Source of the DNA: Flavobacterium plurextorum
GTDB taxonomy: Bacteria > Bacteroidota > Bacteroidia > Flavobacteriales > Flavobacteriaceae
Direction of reading: 5' to 3'
DNA: 64,000 bases
Assembly (NCBI RefSeq): GCF_002217395.1
Contig: NZ_MUHD01000015.1
Location: 1 to 64,000 of the forward strand
The notes beneath the pieces were generated by a model. It worked only from the letters and a program-made list of their open reading frames with translations, ran no database searches and was not told the DNA's origin. The translations under genes were made by a program, and so were the position numbers. Shown piece after piece: positions 44,727-53,842 of the stretch (positions are counted from its first letter, which is position 1; each line of letters starts with the position of its first letter).

Positions 44727-46718
44727 ATGAATTTCCAAGTAACTTCAGAATATAGTCCAAAAGGAGATCAACCTCAAGCAATTCAAAAATTGTCGCAAGG
44801 TATAATCGACGGCGAAAAATATCAAACTTTATTAGGAGTTACAGGATCTGGTAAAACATTTACGGTAGCTAATGTTATTGAGGAAGTACAGCGTCCAACG
44901 TTGGTTTTGGCGCATAATAAAACTTTGGCTGCGCAATTATATTCAGAGTTTAAACAATTTTTTCCAAATAATGCGGTTGAGTATTTCGTTTCTTATTACG
45001 ACTATTATCAGCCAGAAGCTTTTATGCCTGTTACAGGAGTTTTTATTGAAAAAGATTTATCTATCAATGAAGAGCTTGAAAAAATGCGTTTAAGCACGAC
45101 TTCTTCTTTACTTTCAGGAAGACGTGACGTTTTAGTTGTAGCCTCAGTTTCCTGCTTGTATGGTATTGGAAATCCAGTAGAATTTCAAAAAAATGTGATC
45201 GAAATAACTCGAGATCAAGTTATTTCGAGAACTAAATTACTGCATAGTCTTGTACAAAGTTTATACGCTAGAACTGAAGCCGATTTTAATCCGGGAACTT
45301 TTAGAATTAAAGGCGATACTGTTGAAGTTTATCCCAGCTATGCTGATGATGCATATCGAATTCACTTTTTTGGAGATGAAATTGAAGAAATCGAAGCTTT
45401 TGATCCTAAAACCTCACAGGTTATTGAAAAATTTAAAAGATTAACGATTTATCCCGCCAATATGTTTGTGACTTCTCCTGAGGTTTTGCAAGGAGCAATC
45501 TGGGAAATTCAACAAGATTTAGTAAAACAAGTTGATTATTTCAAAGAAATAGGCAAACATTTAGAAGCAAAACGTCTTGAAGAACGAACTAATTTTGATT
45601 TAGAAATGATTCGCGAATTAGGATACTGTTCTGGAATTGAAAACTATTCGCGTTATCTTGACGGACGTGAGGCTGGAACAAGACCGTTCTGCTTGTTAGA
45701 CTATTTTCCGAGTGATTATTTAATGGTGGTTGATGAAAGCCACGTAACGGTTTCACAGGTTCACGCCATGTATGGAGGCGATCGCAGCCGAAAAGAAAAT
45801 TTGGTTGAATATGGTTTTAGACTGCCTGCCGCAATGGACAACAGACCTTTGAAATTTGAAGAGTTTGAAGCCATGCAAAATCAGGTAATTTACGTTTCGG
45901 CAACACCTGCAGATTATGAATTGCAAAAATCTGATGGAATTTATGTAGAGCAGATTATTCGTCCAACAGGATTATTAGATCCAATTATTGAAGTAAGACC
46001 AAGTTTAAATCAGATCGATGATTTGATTGAAGAAATACAAGTTCGATGTGAACTGGACGAAAGAGTTCTAGTGACAACGCTGACTAAAAGAATGGCTGAG
46101 GAACTAGCTAAATATTTAACTAAAGTAAACATTCGATGCCGTTACATCCATTCTGATGTTGATACTTTAGAACGAATCGAAATCATGCAGGATTTACGAA
46201 AAGGTATTTTTGATGTCTTAATTGGAGTTAACTTGCTTCGTGAGGGTTTAGATTTACCTGAAGTTTCTCTTGTTGCGATTCTCGATGCCGATAAAGAAGG
46301 TTTTTTAAGAAATCACAGATCTTTAACGCAGACTATTGGTCGTGCCGCAAGAAACTTAAATGGAAAAGCGATTATGTATGCTGATAAAATTACCGCAAGC
46401 ATGCAAAGAACAATAGACGAAACTAATTACCGAAGAACTAAACAGATTAATTATAATACTGAGCACGGTATTACACCTCAGGCATTAAACAAAAAAATAG
46501 ACAGCGCTTTTACAAAAAATCCTTTAGTAGAATACGAATTAGGGCATACTTTACCTGTTGCCGCTGAACCTGAAACTGCTTATTTGTCTAAATCTGAGTT
46601 AGAAAAAATGATACGAGAAAAAAGAAAATCAATGGAAAAAGCAGCAAAAGAGCTAGACTTTTTACAAGCTGCCAAACTTCGTGATGATATTAAAAAACTA
46701 CAAGATCAATTAGCTTAA
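44727..46718 (+). CDS. uvrB: UvrABC excinuclease subunit B
   Basis: Nucleotide-excision repair helicase that receives damage from UvrA and recruits UvrC. Walker A is GVTGSGKT (38-45), the DNA-clamping beta-hairpin is YYDYYQPEA, the DEAD-like box is VVDESHV, and the helicase motif VI region QTIGRAARN is intact. The C-terminal UVR/UvrC-binding helix-turn-helix (MEKAAKELDFLQAAKLRD) is present. Full length (663 aa). A TATCTTTA box upstream at 44694 is a near-match to the -7 element. Confidence 0.98.
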   Translation: MNFQVTSEYSPKGDQPQAIQKLSQGIIDGEKYQTLLGVTGSGKTFTVANVIEEVQRPTLVLAHNKTLAAQLYSEFKQFFPNNAVEYFVSYYDYYQPEAFMPVTGVFIEKDLSINEELEKMRLSTTSSLLSGRRDVLVVASVSCLYGIGNPVEFQKNVIEITRDQVISRTKLLHSLVQSLYARTEADFNPGTFRIKGDTVEVYPSYADDAYRIHFFGDEIEEIEAFDPKTSQVIEKFKRLTIYPANMFVTSPEVLQGAIWEIQQDLVKQVDYFKEIGKHLEAKRLEERTNFDLEMIRELGYCSGIENYSRYLDGREAGTRPFCLLDYFPSDYLMVVDESHVTVSQVHAMYGGDRSRKENLVEYGFRLPAAMDNRPLKFEEFEAMQNQVIYVSATPADYELQKSDGIYVEQIIRPTGLLDPIIEVRPSLNQIDDLIEEIQVRCELDERVLVTTLTKRMAEELAKYLTKVNIRCRYIHSDVDTLERIEIMQDLRKGIFDVLIGVNLLREGLDLPEVSLVAILDADKEGFLRNHRSLTQTIGRAARNLNGKAIMYADKITASMQRTIDETNYRRTKQINYNTEHGITPQALNKKIDSAFTKNPLVEYELGHTLPVAAEPETAYLSKSELEKMIREKRKSMEKAAKELDFLQAAKLRDDIKKLQDQLA

Positions 46719-46822
46719 AAAAAAACACAACATATTGATCATCAATTATTTAAAATAATTTCATAAATTTACGCGTCCATAATCTATCTGGAATTTTTTC
46801 TTACTTTTAAACTAGATAAATT

Positions 46823-49006
46823 ATGAACACTAAATTTATTTTTACTACTGCGGCTCTTTGCGGCTCGGTAGTATCGAACTTCGGGCAAATTAAACCACAG
46901 CCCGCCCCAGAAAAAATCGTCGTAGATGAATATTTCGGAGAAAAGATAGAAGATCCTTACCGTTATCTTGAAAATTTAAATGATCCGAATGTGGTTACTT
47001 GGATGAAAGCTAATGCTGATTATGCGCGAGCAAAGCTAAATGAAGTTCCAGAACGCCAAAATCTCTTTAAAAAACTAAAAGAGCTTGATGCAAGAAAAGA
47101 AAGTACTATCTCTGACTTACAAATTACCGAGAATGATCATTATTTCTATCTAAAACGAAATGCCAACGAGGAAAATGGTAAATTGTATCATAGAATTGGC
47201 TATAAAGGAACTGAAAAACTACTTTTTGATCCAGAAACTTATAAAAAAACACCTGGAGTAAATTACAATATAAGCTCGATAACTCCTAATGAAAAAGGAG
47301 ACAAAGTAGCCGTAGAAATAGCTCCAAGCGGTTCTGAAAGTGCTGAATTACTTATTGTAAGCAGTGACGGAAAAGTTTATCCTGAAGTATTCGACAGATG
47401 CTGGTTCAGTACTCCTTCTTGGATGCCTGATGGAAATTCATTTACTTACGGACGATTAAACTCTGCAAATGTTACTGATCCAAACAGATTACTGAACTCT
47501 AAAGTATATTATCACAAATTAGGAGAAGACCCAAACAAAGATGTAGAATTTTTATCGAGTGCAACCAATCCAGAACTTAACATAGGTGCAGAAGAATTTC
47601 CTTTAAATCTCTATCATAAAAATTCGAATAAAAACTATGGTTTGGTTCTTACTGTAGACAATCGAATTAAGTTATACGACACTGATTTAAAAGACAATTT
47701 CAAACCTACAAAATGGATAAGTTTAGTTGACAAGAAAGATGAAGTAACGAATTATAATGTTGATAAAGAGTTTATTTATTACTTGACTTATAAAAATGCT
47801 TCTAATTACAAAATTATCAAAGTTCCCATTTCAGATCCTAACATTGAAAAGGCAGAAACAGTTATTCCTGAACCCAAAAATGGAAATATTACCAATTTTA
47901 CACTTACAAAAGATGGTTTATATTATTCACTTACCGAAAATGGCGTACAGGCAAAAGTATTTTTCTTAGCAAAAGGAAAAAAAGAACCTATTGAATTAAA
48001 ACTTCCTTTTCAAGCAGGTTCAGCTTCATTTTTAACTGTAAATGAAAATAAAAGTGACATCTGGATCACTCTTTCTGGCTGGACTTCTCCAACAAAACGC
48101 TATTTGTATAATCCATCATCAAATACATTTACCTTTCAGCCTATGACAAAACCAATCGAATATCCTGAATTCAAAGATATAGTCTCAAAAGAAATTATGG
48201 TTCCATCTCATGATGGCGTTATGGTTCCAGTTTCTATCATTTACAATAAAAACACCAAATTAAATGGTGATAATCCGATGCTTATGATGGGATATGGTGC
48301 TTATGGAATCTCTATGGAACCGCGATTTAGCTCTAGCTTTACACTGCCCTATTGTACTTATGGCGGTATTTACGTTATTGCTCACGTTAGAGGCGGCGGA
48401 GAACTAGGAGAAGCTTGGCATAAAGCAGGTTTTAAAACTACTAAGCCTAACACATGGAAAGATTTAATTGCGGTTACTGAATATTTAATTAAAGAAAAAT
48501 ACTCTTCGCCAAAAAGAATCGCAATTTGGAGCGCAAGTGCAGGTGGTATATTAATTGGAAGAGCAATTACTGAACGACCTGATTTGTTTGCGGCAGCCAT
48601 TCCAGAAGTAGGTTCATTTAATACAATCCGCTCAGAATTATCTCCAAATGGCCCTGGCAATATTCCTGAATTTGGAACTGTAAAGGATAAAACAGAGTTC
48701 AAAGCGCTGTTAGAAATGGATTCATTTCATCATATTAAAAAAGGAACTGCTTATCCAGCAACATTAATAACGGCAGGAATGAATGATCCTCGTGTAATTG
48801 CTTGGGAACCTGCAAAATTTGCTGCTTCACTTCAAAATGCAAATACTTCCAGCAATCCAATATTATTTTTAACGGACTTTGAATCTGGTCACGGAATGGG
48901 TGACAGTGCTACAAAAAGCATAGAAAAAAATAGTGATTTAATCAGCTTTGCATACACTTATACTGGGCATCCAAAATTTCAACCTTCAAAAAAAATAAAA
49001 CCGTAA
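46823..49006 (+). CDS. Prolyl oligopeptidase (S9A), exported
   Basis: A serine peptidase that cleaves short peptides after proline. A signal-like N-terminus (to about residue 22, NFGQ) suggests periplasmic location. A seven-bladed propeller occupies about residues 80-420. The hydrolase domain has MLMMGYGAYG, HVRGGGELGEAWH, the nucleophile elbow SASAGG (Ser572), the acid in GMNDPRV and His in ESGHGMG. The 727-aa length is typical. One oddity is SASAGG where most members have GGSNGG. Confidence 0.93.
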   Translation: MNTKFIFTTAALCGSVVSNFGQIKPQPAPEKIVVDEYFGEKIEDPYRYLENLNDPNVVTWMKANADYARAKLNEVPERQNLFKKLKELDARKESTISDLQITENDHYFYLKRNANEENGKLYHRIGYKGTEKLLFDPETYKKTPGVNYNISSITPNEKGDKVAVEIAPSGSESAELLIVSSDGKVYPEVFDRCWFSTPSWMPDGNSFTYGRLNSANVTDPNRLLNSKVYYHKLGEDPNKDVEFLSSATNPELNIGAEEFPLNLYHKNSNKNYGLVLTVDNRIKLYDTDLKDNFKPTKWISLVDKKDEVTNYNVDKEFIYYLTYKNASNYKIIKVPISDPNIEKAETVIPEPKNGNITNFTLTKDGLYYSLTENGVQAKVFFLAKGKKEPIELKLPFQAGSASFLTVNENKSDIWITLSGWTSPTKRYLYNPSSNTFTFQPMTKPIEYPEFKDIVSKEIMVPSHDGVMVPVSIIYNKNTKLNGDNPMLMMGYGAYGISMEPRFSSSFTLPYCTYGGIYVIAHVRGGGELGEAWHKAGFKTTKPNTWKDLIAVTEYLIKEKYSSPKRIAIWSASAGGILIGRAITERPDLFAAAIPEVGSFNTIRSELSPNGPGNIPEFGTVKDKTEFKALLEMDSFHHIKKGTAYPATLITAGMNDPRVIAWEPAKFAASLQNANTSSNPILFLTDFESGHGMGDSATKSIEKNSDLISFAYTYTGHPKFQPSKKIKP

Positions 49007-49051
49007 TAAAATAAGATTTTAAAACGGTACATTTTATTCCTTTTTCTTGAC

Positions 49052-49456
49052 CTAATTGTGTTGTTCCTGAAATACTTTGAGCAGCACTTTTGGGTCAATT
49101 AAAGCATTTGGTGCTTTTTCCATAAGATCTAAAACACGTTTTACAGCACCTGGATTTAATCCCATTTCAATTGCAATCTGTTGAATTGCTTTTGCTTCTT
49201 TTTCATGCAGAATGCCGTCGCAATGCATAATCAGTGCCAATCTGTAAAATTGCTGAATACGCTGAAATTCAGACTTTATTACTTTTGCAGTATATTCTTG
49301 ATGAAATAAATCCTGAAAAAGAGCACGATCGATTTTCAGTTCTTGTGCAACCAGCCACAAAAAATCCAACTCGCGTTTATGCAATTGACCATCAACTGTC
49401 GAGAAAGCAATCATTTCTAAAAGTAAACTTCTCTTTTCTTCTTCGGTATTCATCAA
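49052..49456 (-). CDS. TerB-like helical protein
   Basis: A 134-aa all-helical protein. LLEMIAFSTVDGQLHKRELDFL and ALIMHCDGILHEKEAKAIQQIAIEMGL show the duplicated acidic-helix pattern (Asp-Gly, then His-x-x-Glu) of the TerB/DjlA-N family, which may bind a metal. The family is linked to tellurite resistance and stress, but most members in Bacteroidota lack ter genes, as here. ATG at 49456 or 49453 are both possible. Convergent to the peptidase gene. Confidence 0.82.
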   Translation of the reverse strand: MMNTEEEKRSLLLEMIAFSTVDGQLHKRELDFLWLVAQELKIDRALFQDLFHQEYTAKVIKSEFQRIQQFYRLALIMHCDGILHEKEAKAIQQIAIEMGLNPGAVKRVLDLMEKAPNALIDPKVLLKVFQEQHN

Positions 49457-49510
49457 ATTTGTTATTTTTAGCTAAAATATTATATTTAAATCTAAAACAC
49501 AAAAGAACTG

Positions 49511-50308
49511 ATGCTTAGAGGAGTTTTCTTTTTTATTTTTCTCTGTTTTGCAATTGGAAATGCTCAAGAAAGCACCGCTTCAAAAAACATATCAACTTTT
49601 ACAATTGAAGCTCCTCAACTCAAAACCACCAAAAAAATCTGGATTTATTTACCCAAAGACTATTCGGCTTCAGCCAAAAAATACAGCGTTATTTATATGC
49701 ATGACGCTCAGAATTTATTTGATGCTAAAACTTCTTATTCCGGCGAATGGAATGTTGATGAAAAATTAGACAGTCTTAAAGCTCCAGTAATCGTAGTTGG
49801 AATTGAACATGGAAATGAAAAACGCATTAATGAATTAACGCCATACAAAAATGAAAAATACGGCGGCGGAAAAGCAGACGATTATCTTGATTTTATTGTA
49901 AAAACTTTAAAACCTTACATCGACACACATTATAGAACCAAAACCAAAGCAAAAAACACTGCCATAATGGGAAGCTCACTTGGCGGTTTAGTTTCTTATT
50001 ATGCTATTCTAAAATATCCTGAAGTTTTTGGCAAAGCAGGTATTTTTTCGCCTTCATTTTGGTTTTCAAATGATATTTATACTTTAACAGAACAGGCTCC
50101 AAAAAATAAAACCAAAATTTATTTTCTGTGTGGAGATAAAGAAAGTGATGATATGGTAAAAGATTTAAATAAAATGGAACGTTTATTAGAAAAAAACCGC
50201 TGCTATTGCCTGCATCTTACCAAAACAAGAATTGTAAAAGGCGGAGAACACAACGAAAAACTATGGAGAGACAGCTTTGTAAAAGCGGTTCTTTGGCTTG
50301 GTTATTGA
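49511..50308 (+). CDS. Exported esterase (enterochelin-esterase-like alpha/beta hydrolase)
   Basis: A signal peptide ending near GNAQ precedes a COG2819-type esterase domain. KKIWIYLPKDYSASAKKYSVIYMHDAQNLF, EWNVDEKL, MGSSLGGLVSYY (Ser nucleophile) and KGGEHNEKLWR (His) are the family signature. Members hydrolyse esters such as ferric enterobactin-type trilactones, feruloyl esters or unknown compounds; the substrate here is open. The dipeptide-epimerase gene begins 30 nt downstream, so co-transcription is possible. Confidence 0.88.
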   Translation: MLRGVFFFIFLCFAIGNAQESTASKNISTFTIEAPQLKTTKKIWIYLPKDYSASAKKYSVIYMHDAQNLFDAKTSYSGEWNVDEKLDSLKAPVIVVGIEHGNEKRINELTPYKNEKYGGGKADDYLDFIVKTLKPYIDTHYRTKTKAKNTAIMGSSLGGLVSYYAILKYPEVFGKAGIFSPSFWFSNDIYTLTEQAPKNKTKIYFLCGDKESDDMVKDLNKMERLLEKNRCYCLHLTKTRIVKGGEHNEKLWRDSFVKAVLWLGY

Positions 50309-50338
50309 GCAAAATACAACAAAAAAACAGCATAAAAC

Positions 50339-51349
50339 ATGAAACTAATTTTAAAAGAATATAACTTAAAGCTAAAACATACTTTTACTATTTCGAGAGA
50401 ATCTATTGATTTTCAACCTTCATTAATCGTGGAGCTGCAAAGTGATGGTTTATCGGGTTTTGGAGAAGCTACTTCTAATCCGTATTACAAAACGACCGTT
50501 CCAATGATGATGGAAGATTTAGAAAAAATCAGAAATATTATTGAAGGTACAGAAAATGAAACTCCCGAAATATTTTGGTCAAAAATTCATCCGTATTTAA
50601 AAGACGATATGTTTGCACTTTGCGCGTTGGACTTAGCTTACAATGATTTGTATGCACGTAAAAAAGGCAAAAAATTATACGAATTATGGAATTATACGAC
50701 CGAAAGAAATCCAATGACGGATTATACAATCGGGATTGCATCTATTGAAAAAATGGTTTCGAAAATGCAGGAACTTCCGTGGCCAATCTATAAAATTAAA
50801 TTGGGAACTAAAGAAGATATTGCAATCGTAAAAGAGCTTAGAAAACATACGAATGCCGTTTTTAGAATTGATGCGAATTGCGGCTGGGGAGTTGAAGAAA
50901 CAATCAACAATGCTATAGAATTAAAAAAGTTAGGCGTTGAGTTTTTAGAACAGCCTATGAAAGCAGACAATTGGGAAGCACATAGAGAAGTTTTCAAGCA
51001 TTCTGTTTTACCAATTATTGCCGATGAAAGCTGTATTATTGAAGAAGATGTTGCTAAATGTTTTAATCATTTTCACGGCGTGAATGTAAAATTGGTAAAA
51101 TGCGGCGGATTAACTCCGGGAAAACGCATGATTGAAGAAGCTAAAAAACTAGGATTGAGAACTATGGTGGGTTGCATGACCGAATCTACGGTAGGTATTT
51201 CTGCAATCGCGCATTTACTTCCTCAACTTGATTATGTAGATATGGATGGCGCACTGCTTTTAGCAGAAGATATTGCAACTGGTGTAACTATAAAAGATGG
51301 TGTTGTAAGTTATTCTAATCTAAACGGAACTGGTGTTACACTGCTATAA
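50339..51349 (+). CDS. L-Ala-D/L-Glu (dipeptide) epimerase
   Basis: An enolase-superfamily enzyme that inverts the Glu carbon of Ala-Glu, allowing reuse of murein peptides. The acid/base and metal ligands are readable: YKIKLG (Lys-x-Lys), FRIDANCGW (Asp), LEQPM (Glu), IADESC (Asp), KLVKCGG (Lys) and DMDGALLL, the C-terminal segment seen in Ala-Glu epimerases. The length (336 aa) is right. Substrate specificity among dipeptides cannot be fixed from sequence. The PLP enzyme gene starts 3 nt after its stop. Confidence 0.9.
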   Translation: MKLILKEYNLKLKHTFTISRESIDFQPSLIVELQSDGLSGFGEATSNPYYKTTVPMMMEDLEKIRNIIEGTENETPEIFWSKIHPYLKDDMFALCALDLAYNDLYARKKGKKLYELWNYTTERNPMTDYTIGIASIEKMVSKMQELPWPIYKIKLGTKEDIAIVKELRKHTNAVFRIDANCGWGVEETINNAIELKKLGVEFLEQPMKADNWEAHREVFKHSVLPIIADESCIIEEDVAKCFNHFHGVNVKLVKCGGLTPGKRMIEEAKKLGLRTMVGCMTESTVGISAIAHLLPQLDYVDMDGALLLAEDIATGVTIKDGVVSYSNLNGTGVTLL

Positions 51350-51352
51350 AAA

Positions 51353-52375
51353 ATGAAAGTCGAAAAATTTCCTGATCGAGTTATTGAAATTGACCAAGAA
51401 CAGTATTTGTATTTTGGCGGAACTGCTTATTTAGGGCTTCCAACAAATAAAGCTTTTCAGAATCTGGTCGTTAAGAACATTTTAAACTGGGGAACTACTT
51501 ATGGCAGTTCGAGAACTGCAAACATCAAGTTAAGAGCTTATGATGAAGGCGAAACCTTTTTAGCTTCTCATATTAGTTCAGAAAGTGCTGTTACTGTTTC
51601 TTCTGGAATGCTGGCGGGAAAATTGGTTATAGATTTAATAAAGAAACAAACTGACTGTTTTTTTCATTTGAATGATACGCATAATGCAATCCGAATCGAA
51701 AACAGCCTTCCATTATTTGTAAATGAGCAATTAAACGAACGTTTATTAGATTCAAAATGGGAGAAAATAGCGATTCTTACTGATGGAGTTCCTTCGTTTG
51801 AAACTAAACCTGTTGATTTGTCTTTTTTAGAACAAATTCCAAGTCATAAAGAAATTACATTGCTTATTGATGAATCTCATTCTTTTGGAATTTTAGGCAA
51901 AAATGGCTGCGGCATTTATTCTTCAATTCAATATCCTGTTAAAAGAAAAATAATGGTTTCGTCTTTAGGAAAAGCATTTGGATTAACTGGCGGTGTTATT
52001 GCATCTGATTTAAAATTTATCAATGAAATAAAGGAGTTAGAAACTTTTACAAGCGCAGCGGGAATGAATCCTGCTTTTGTGCAAACACTTTCAGATGCGG
52101 CAGAAATCTACACTTTGCAGCACAAAAAACTCTTAGACAATTTAGAATATATCGATTCGATTTTAATTAAAAACAACTATCTCAAATTTGATAAAACTTA
52201 CCCTTTGATTTATCTTTTATCAAATGAATTAGTAGAAAAATTAAACCAGGAAAAAATCGTCATTGCTAGTTTTAAATATACTAAAGATGCTGAACCATTA
52301 AATCGCATAGTAATTACCGCAAACCATTTAAAAGAAGATTTGGATAAATTAGTTCAGGTCTTAAATCATAAATAA
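51353..52375 (+). CDS. PLP-dependent alpha-oxoamine-synthase-like aminotransferase
   Basis: A fold-type I PLP enzyme of the 2-amino-3-ketobutyrate-ligase/8-amino-7-oxononanoate-synthase group. GTTYGSSRTAN near residue 47, VSSGMLAG, the LLIDESHSFG strand (Asp173, His176) and the Schiff-base Lys207 in SSLGKAFG are present. The N-terminus is shorter than in biotin-synthesis homologues (340 versus about 390 aa). It lies 3 nt after the dipeptide epimerase, so the two probably act together, maybe on a peptide-derived amino acid; the product is unknown. Confidence 0.85.
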   Translation: MKVEKFPDRVIEIDQEQYLYFGGTAYLGLPTNKAFQNLVVKNILNWGTTYGSSRTANIKLRAYDEGETFLASHISSESAVTVSSGMLAGKLVIDLIKKQTDCFFHLNDTHNAIRIENSLPLFVNEQLNERLLDSKWEKIAILTDGVPSFETKPVDLSFLEQIPSHKEITLLIDESHSFGILGKNGCGIYSSIQYPVKRKIMVSSLGKAFGLTGGVIASDLKFINEIKELETFTSAAGMNPAFVQTLSDAAEIYTLQHKKLLDNLEYIDSILIKNNYLKFDKTYPLIYLLSNELVEKLNQEKIVIASFKYTKDAEPLNRIVITANHLKEDLDKLVQVLNHK

Positions 52376-52385
52376 AAAATAGGCT

Positions 52386-52449
52386 GCGAATTACAATATT
52401 TCCACTAATTCATTTAAAAAATTTAATTCGGGCAAATATTGTAATTCGC
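52386..52449 (+). terminator. Large palindromic terminator after the epimerase operon
   Basis: Perfect 16-bp arms (52386-52401 and 52434-52449) with a 32-nt loop, followed by GGTCAAAAAAA. A-rich rather than T-rich tail makes termination on the minus strand possible too. The sequence resembles dispersed GAATT-type repeats of Flavobacterium. Confidence 0.5.
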
Positions 52450-52486
52450 GGTCAAAAAAATACTCCAAATCTTTGCTTATAAAACG

Positions 52487-52494
52487 TACCTTTG
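52487..52494 (+). promoter_or_regulatory. Predicted -7 element of the DUF1456 gene
   Basis: TACCTTTG (TAnnTTTG), 13 nt before the ATG at 52508. Confidence 0.55.
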
Positions 52495-52507
52495 TAAAAA
52501 ATAAACA

Positions 52508-52972
52508 ATGACAAATAACGATATACTTAAAAAACTTCGCGTGGCTTTAATGCTCCGTGATGACCAAATAGTTGAAATTTTAGAATTAGTAGATTTTAGA
52601 ATTTCAAAATCAGAATTAGGTGCTTTTTTCAGAGCTGAAGATCATCCAAACTATATGGAATGCGGTGATCAGGTTTTGCGTAATTTCTTAAACGGATTAG
52701 TAATTCATTTGAGAGGAACTAAAGAAAATCCGAAAAACCCAACTGATGTTTTAGCAAAACATAAATCTGAAATTCCAAAGAAAGAAACTTCTAAGGAAAG
52801 ACCAGAATTTAAAGCTTCTCAAAAAGATTCAGAAAAATATAGAGGTGATCAAAGTTCATCAAAGTCAGGTTCATCAGCTGGAAAACCTAAAAAGAAAGCA
52901 TTTCCTAAAGGAAATGGAAAACCATCTGTTGTAGAAAAAGTGGTTTTTAAAAACGGGAAAAATAAGAAATAA
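52508..52972 (+). CDS. DUF1456 (YehS-like) protein with basic disordered tail
   Basis: Two YehS-type repeats of about 30 residues (NDILKKLRVALMLRDDQIVEIL and FFRAEDHPNYMECGDQVLRNFLNGL) are the DUF1456 signature. The C-terminal 65 residues are Lys/Ser/Pro-rich and low in hydrophobics, likely disordered and nucleic-acid-binding. Function is unknown. It is preceded by its own -7 element and followed by a palindromic repeat. Confidence 0.88.
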   Translation: MTNNDILKKLRVALMLRDDQIVEILELVDFRISKSELGAFFRAEDHPNYMECGDQVLRNFLNGLVIHLRGTKENPKNPTDVLAKHKSEIPKKETSKERPEFKASQKDSEKYRGDQSSSKSGSSAGKPKKKAFPKGNGKPSVVEKVVFKNGKNKK

Positions 52973-53023
52973 TTTAACAGCAAAGGGCGCAAGGATCTTT
53001 TGTTATAGATTATGAATATAAAT

Positions 53024-53068
53024 GCAAAGTTCGCAAAGCTTTAATGGATAAAGCTTTGCGAACTTTGC
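53024..53068. repeat. GCAAAGTTCGC palindrome, copy 1
   Basis: A perfect 20-bp inverted repeat (53024-53043 and 53049-53068) with a 5-nt loop. Related copies lie at 55926-55965 and 57072-57119. It sits between the convergent DUF1456 and response-regulator genes and may act as a terminator for both. Confidence 0.8.
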
Positions 53069-53131
53069 GTTTATAAGTGTTTTCTGAAATAAAATCTTAG
53101 CTTCCGACGGCTATCGGGATTGCGGTTAAAA

Positions 53132-53839
53132 TCAAATTTTGTTTTCTTCTATCTTATCAAAAAAAGCATCTTTAAAAGTAGCACCAATTGGCAGTTCTTT
53201 CCCGTTCACAAAAACAGAAAAATTATCCGTAGATTCAATATGATGTAGAGAAATCACATGCGATTTATGAATCTGAATAAAATGATTTTCGGGAAGTGAT
53301 TCGATTACATTTTTTAATGACGAATGTGTAATAATCTGCTGTTTTGAAGTATGAATACAAACGTAATTCTGCAAACTTTCTACATACAAAATATCGTTTA
53401 GAAAAATCTTCTGGAATTTATTCTTTCCATCTGTTTTAATGAATATAAAATCGGGCGTATTATTCTGACTCGAAATAATCGTTTTTGATTCTATATTCAA
53501 CTTTGAAACAGCTTGATAGAAACGTTCAAACGAAATGGGTTTTAATAAATAATCAACTGCATTCAATTCAAAACCTTCCAAGGCAAAGTCTGGATAAGCA
53601 GTTGTAAAAATGACTTTTATATCCTTCGAAATAATTCTAGAAATCTGTAAACCTGTCAATTGAGGCATTTGAATATCTAAAAAAATAACATCAACTGTTT
53701 GTGTATTTAAAAATTCTAAAGCCTTTAATGAATCATTAAAAACTCCCGTTTTTTCAAGGAAATTTACTTTTCCAATATAATTCTCTAGAATACGAGTTGC
53801 CGGCGGTTCATCGTCAACAATAATACATTTAAAAGTCAT
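53132..53839 (-). CDS. LytTR-type response regulator
   Basis: A receiver domain (residues 3-115) with acidic pair DD (9-10), phospho-acceptor Asp55 in FLDIQMP and Lys in LLKPIS. A LytTR DNA-binding domain (about 131-233) follows, containing ILYVESLQNYVCIHTS and HKSHVISL. It activates or represses genes by binding pairs of direct repeats. The histidine kinase gene ends 3 nt before the ATG, so they form a two-component pair. Confidence 0.95.
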   Translation of the reverse strand: MTFKCIIVDDEPPATRILENYIGKVNFLEKTGVFNDSLKALEFLNTQTVDVIFLDIQMPQLTGLQISRIISKDIKVIFTTAYPDFALEGFELNAVDYLLKPISFERFYQAVSKLNIESKTIISSQNNTPDFIFIKTDGKNKFQKIFLNDILYVESLQNYVCIHTSKQQIITHSSLKNVIESLPENHFIQIHKSHVISLHHIESTDNFSVFVNGKELPIGATFKDAFFDKIEENKI

Positions 53840-53842
53840 AAA

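Noticed and set aside
49052-49456. Tellurite-resistance locus
   Set aside because: The single TerB-like gene has no terZ, terD or terC neighbours, so a ter operon is not supported.
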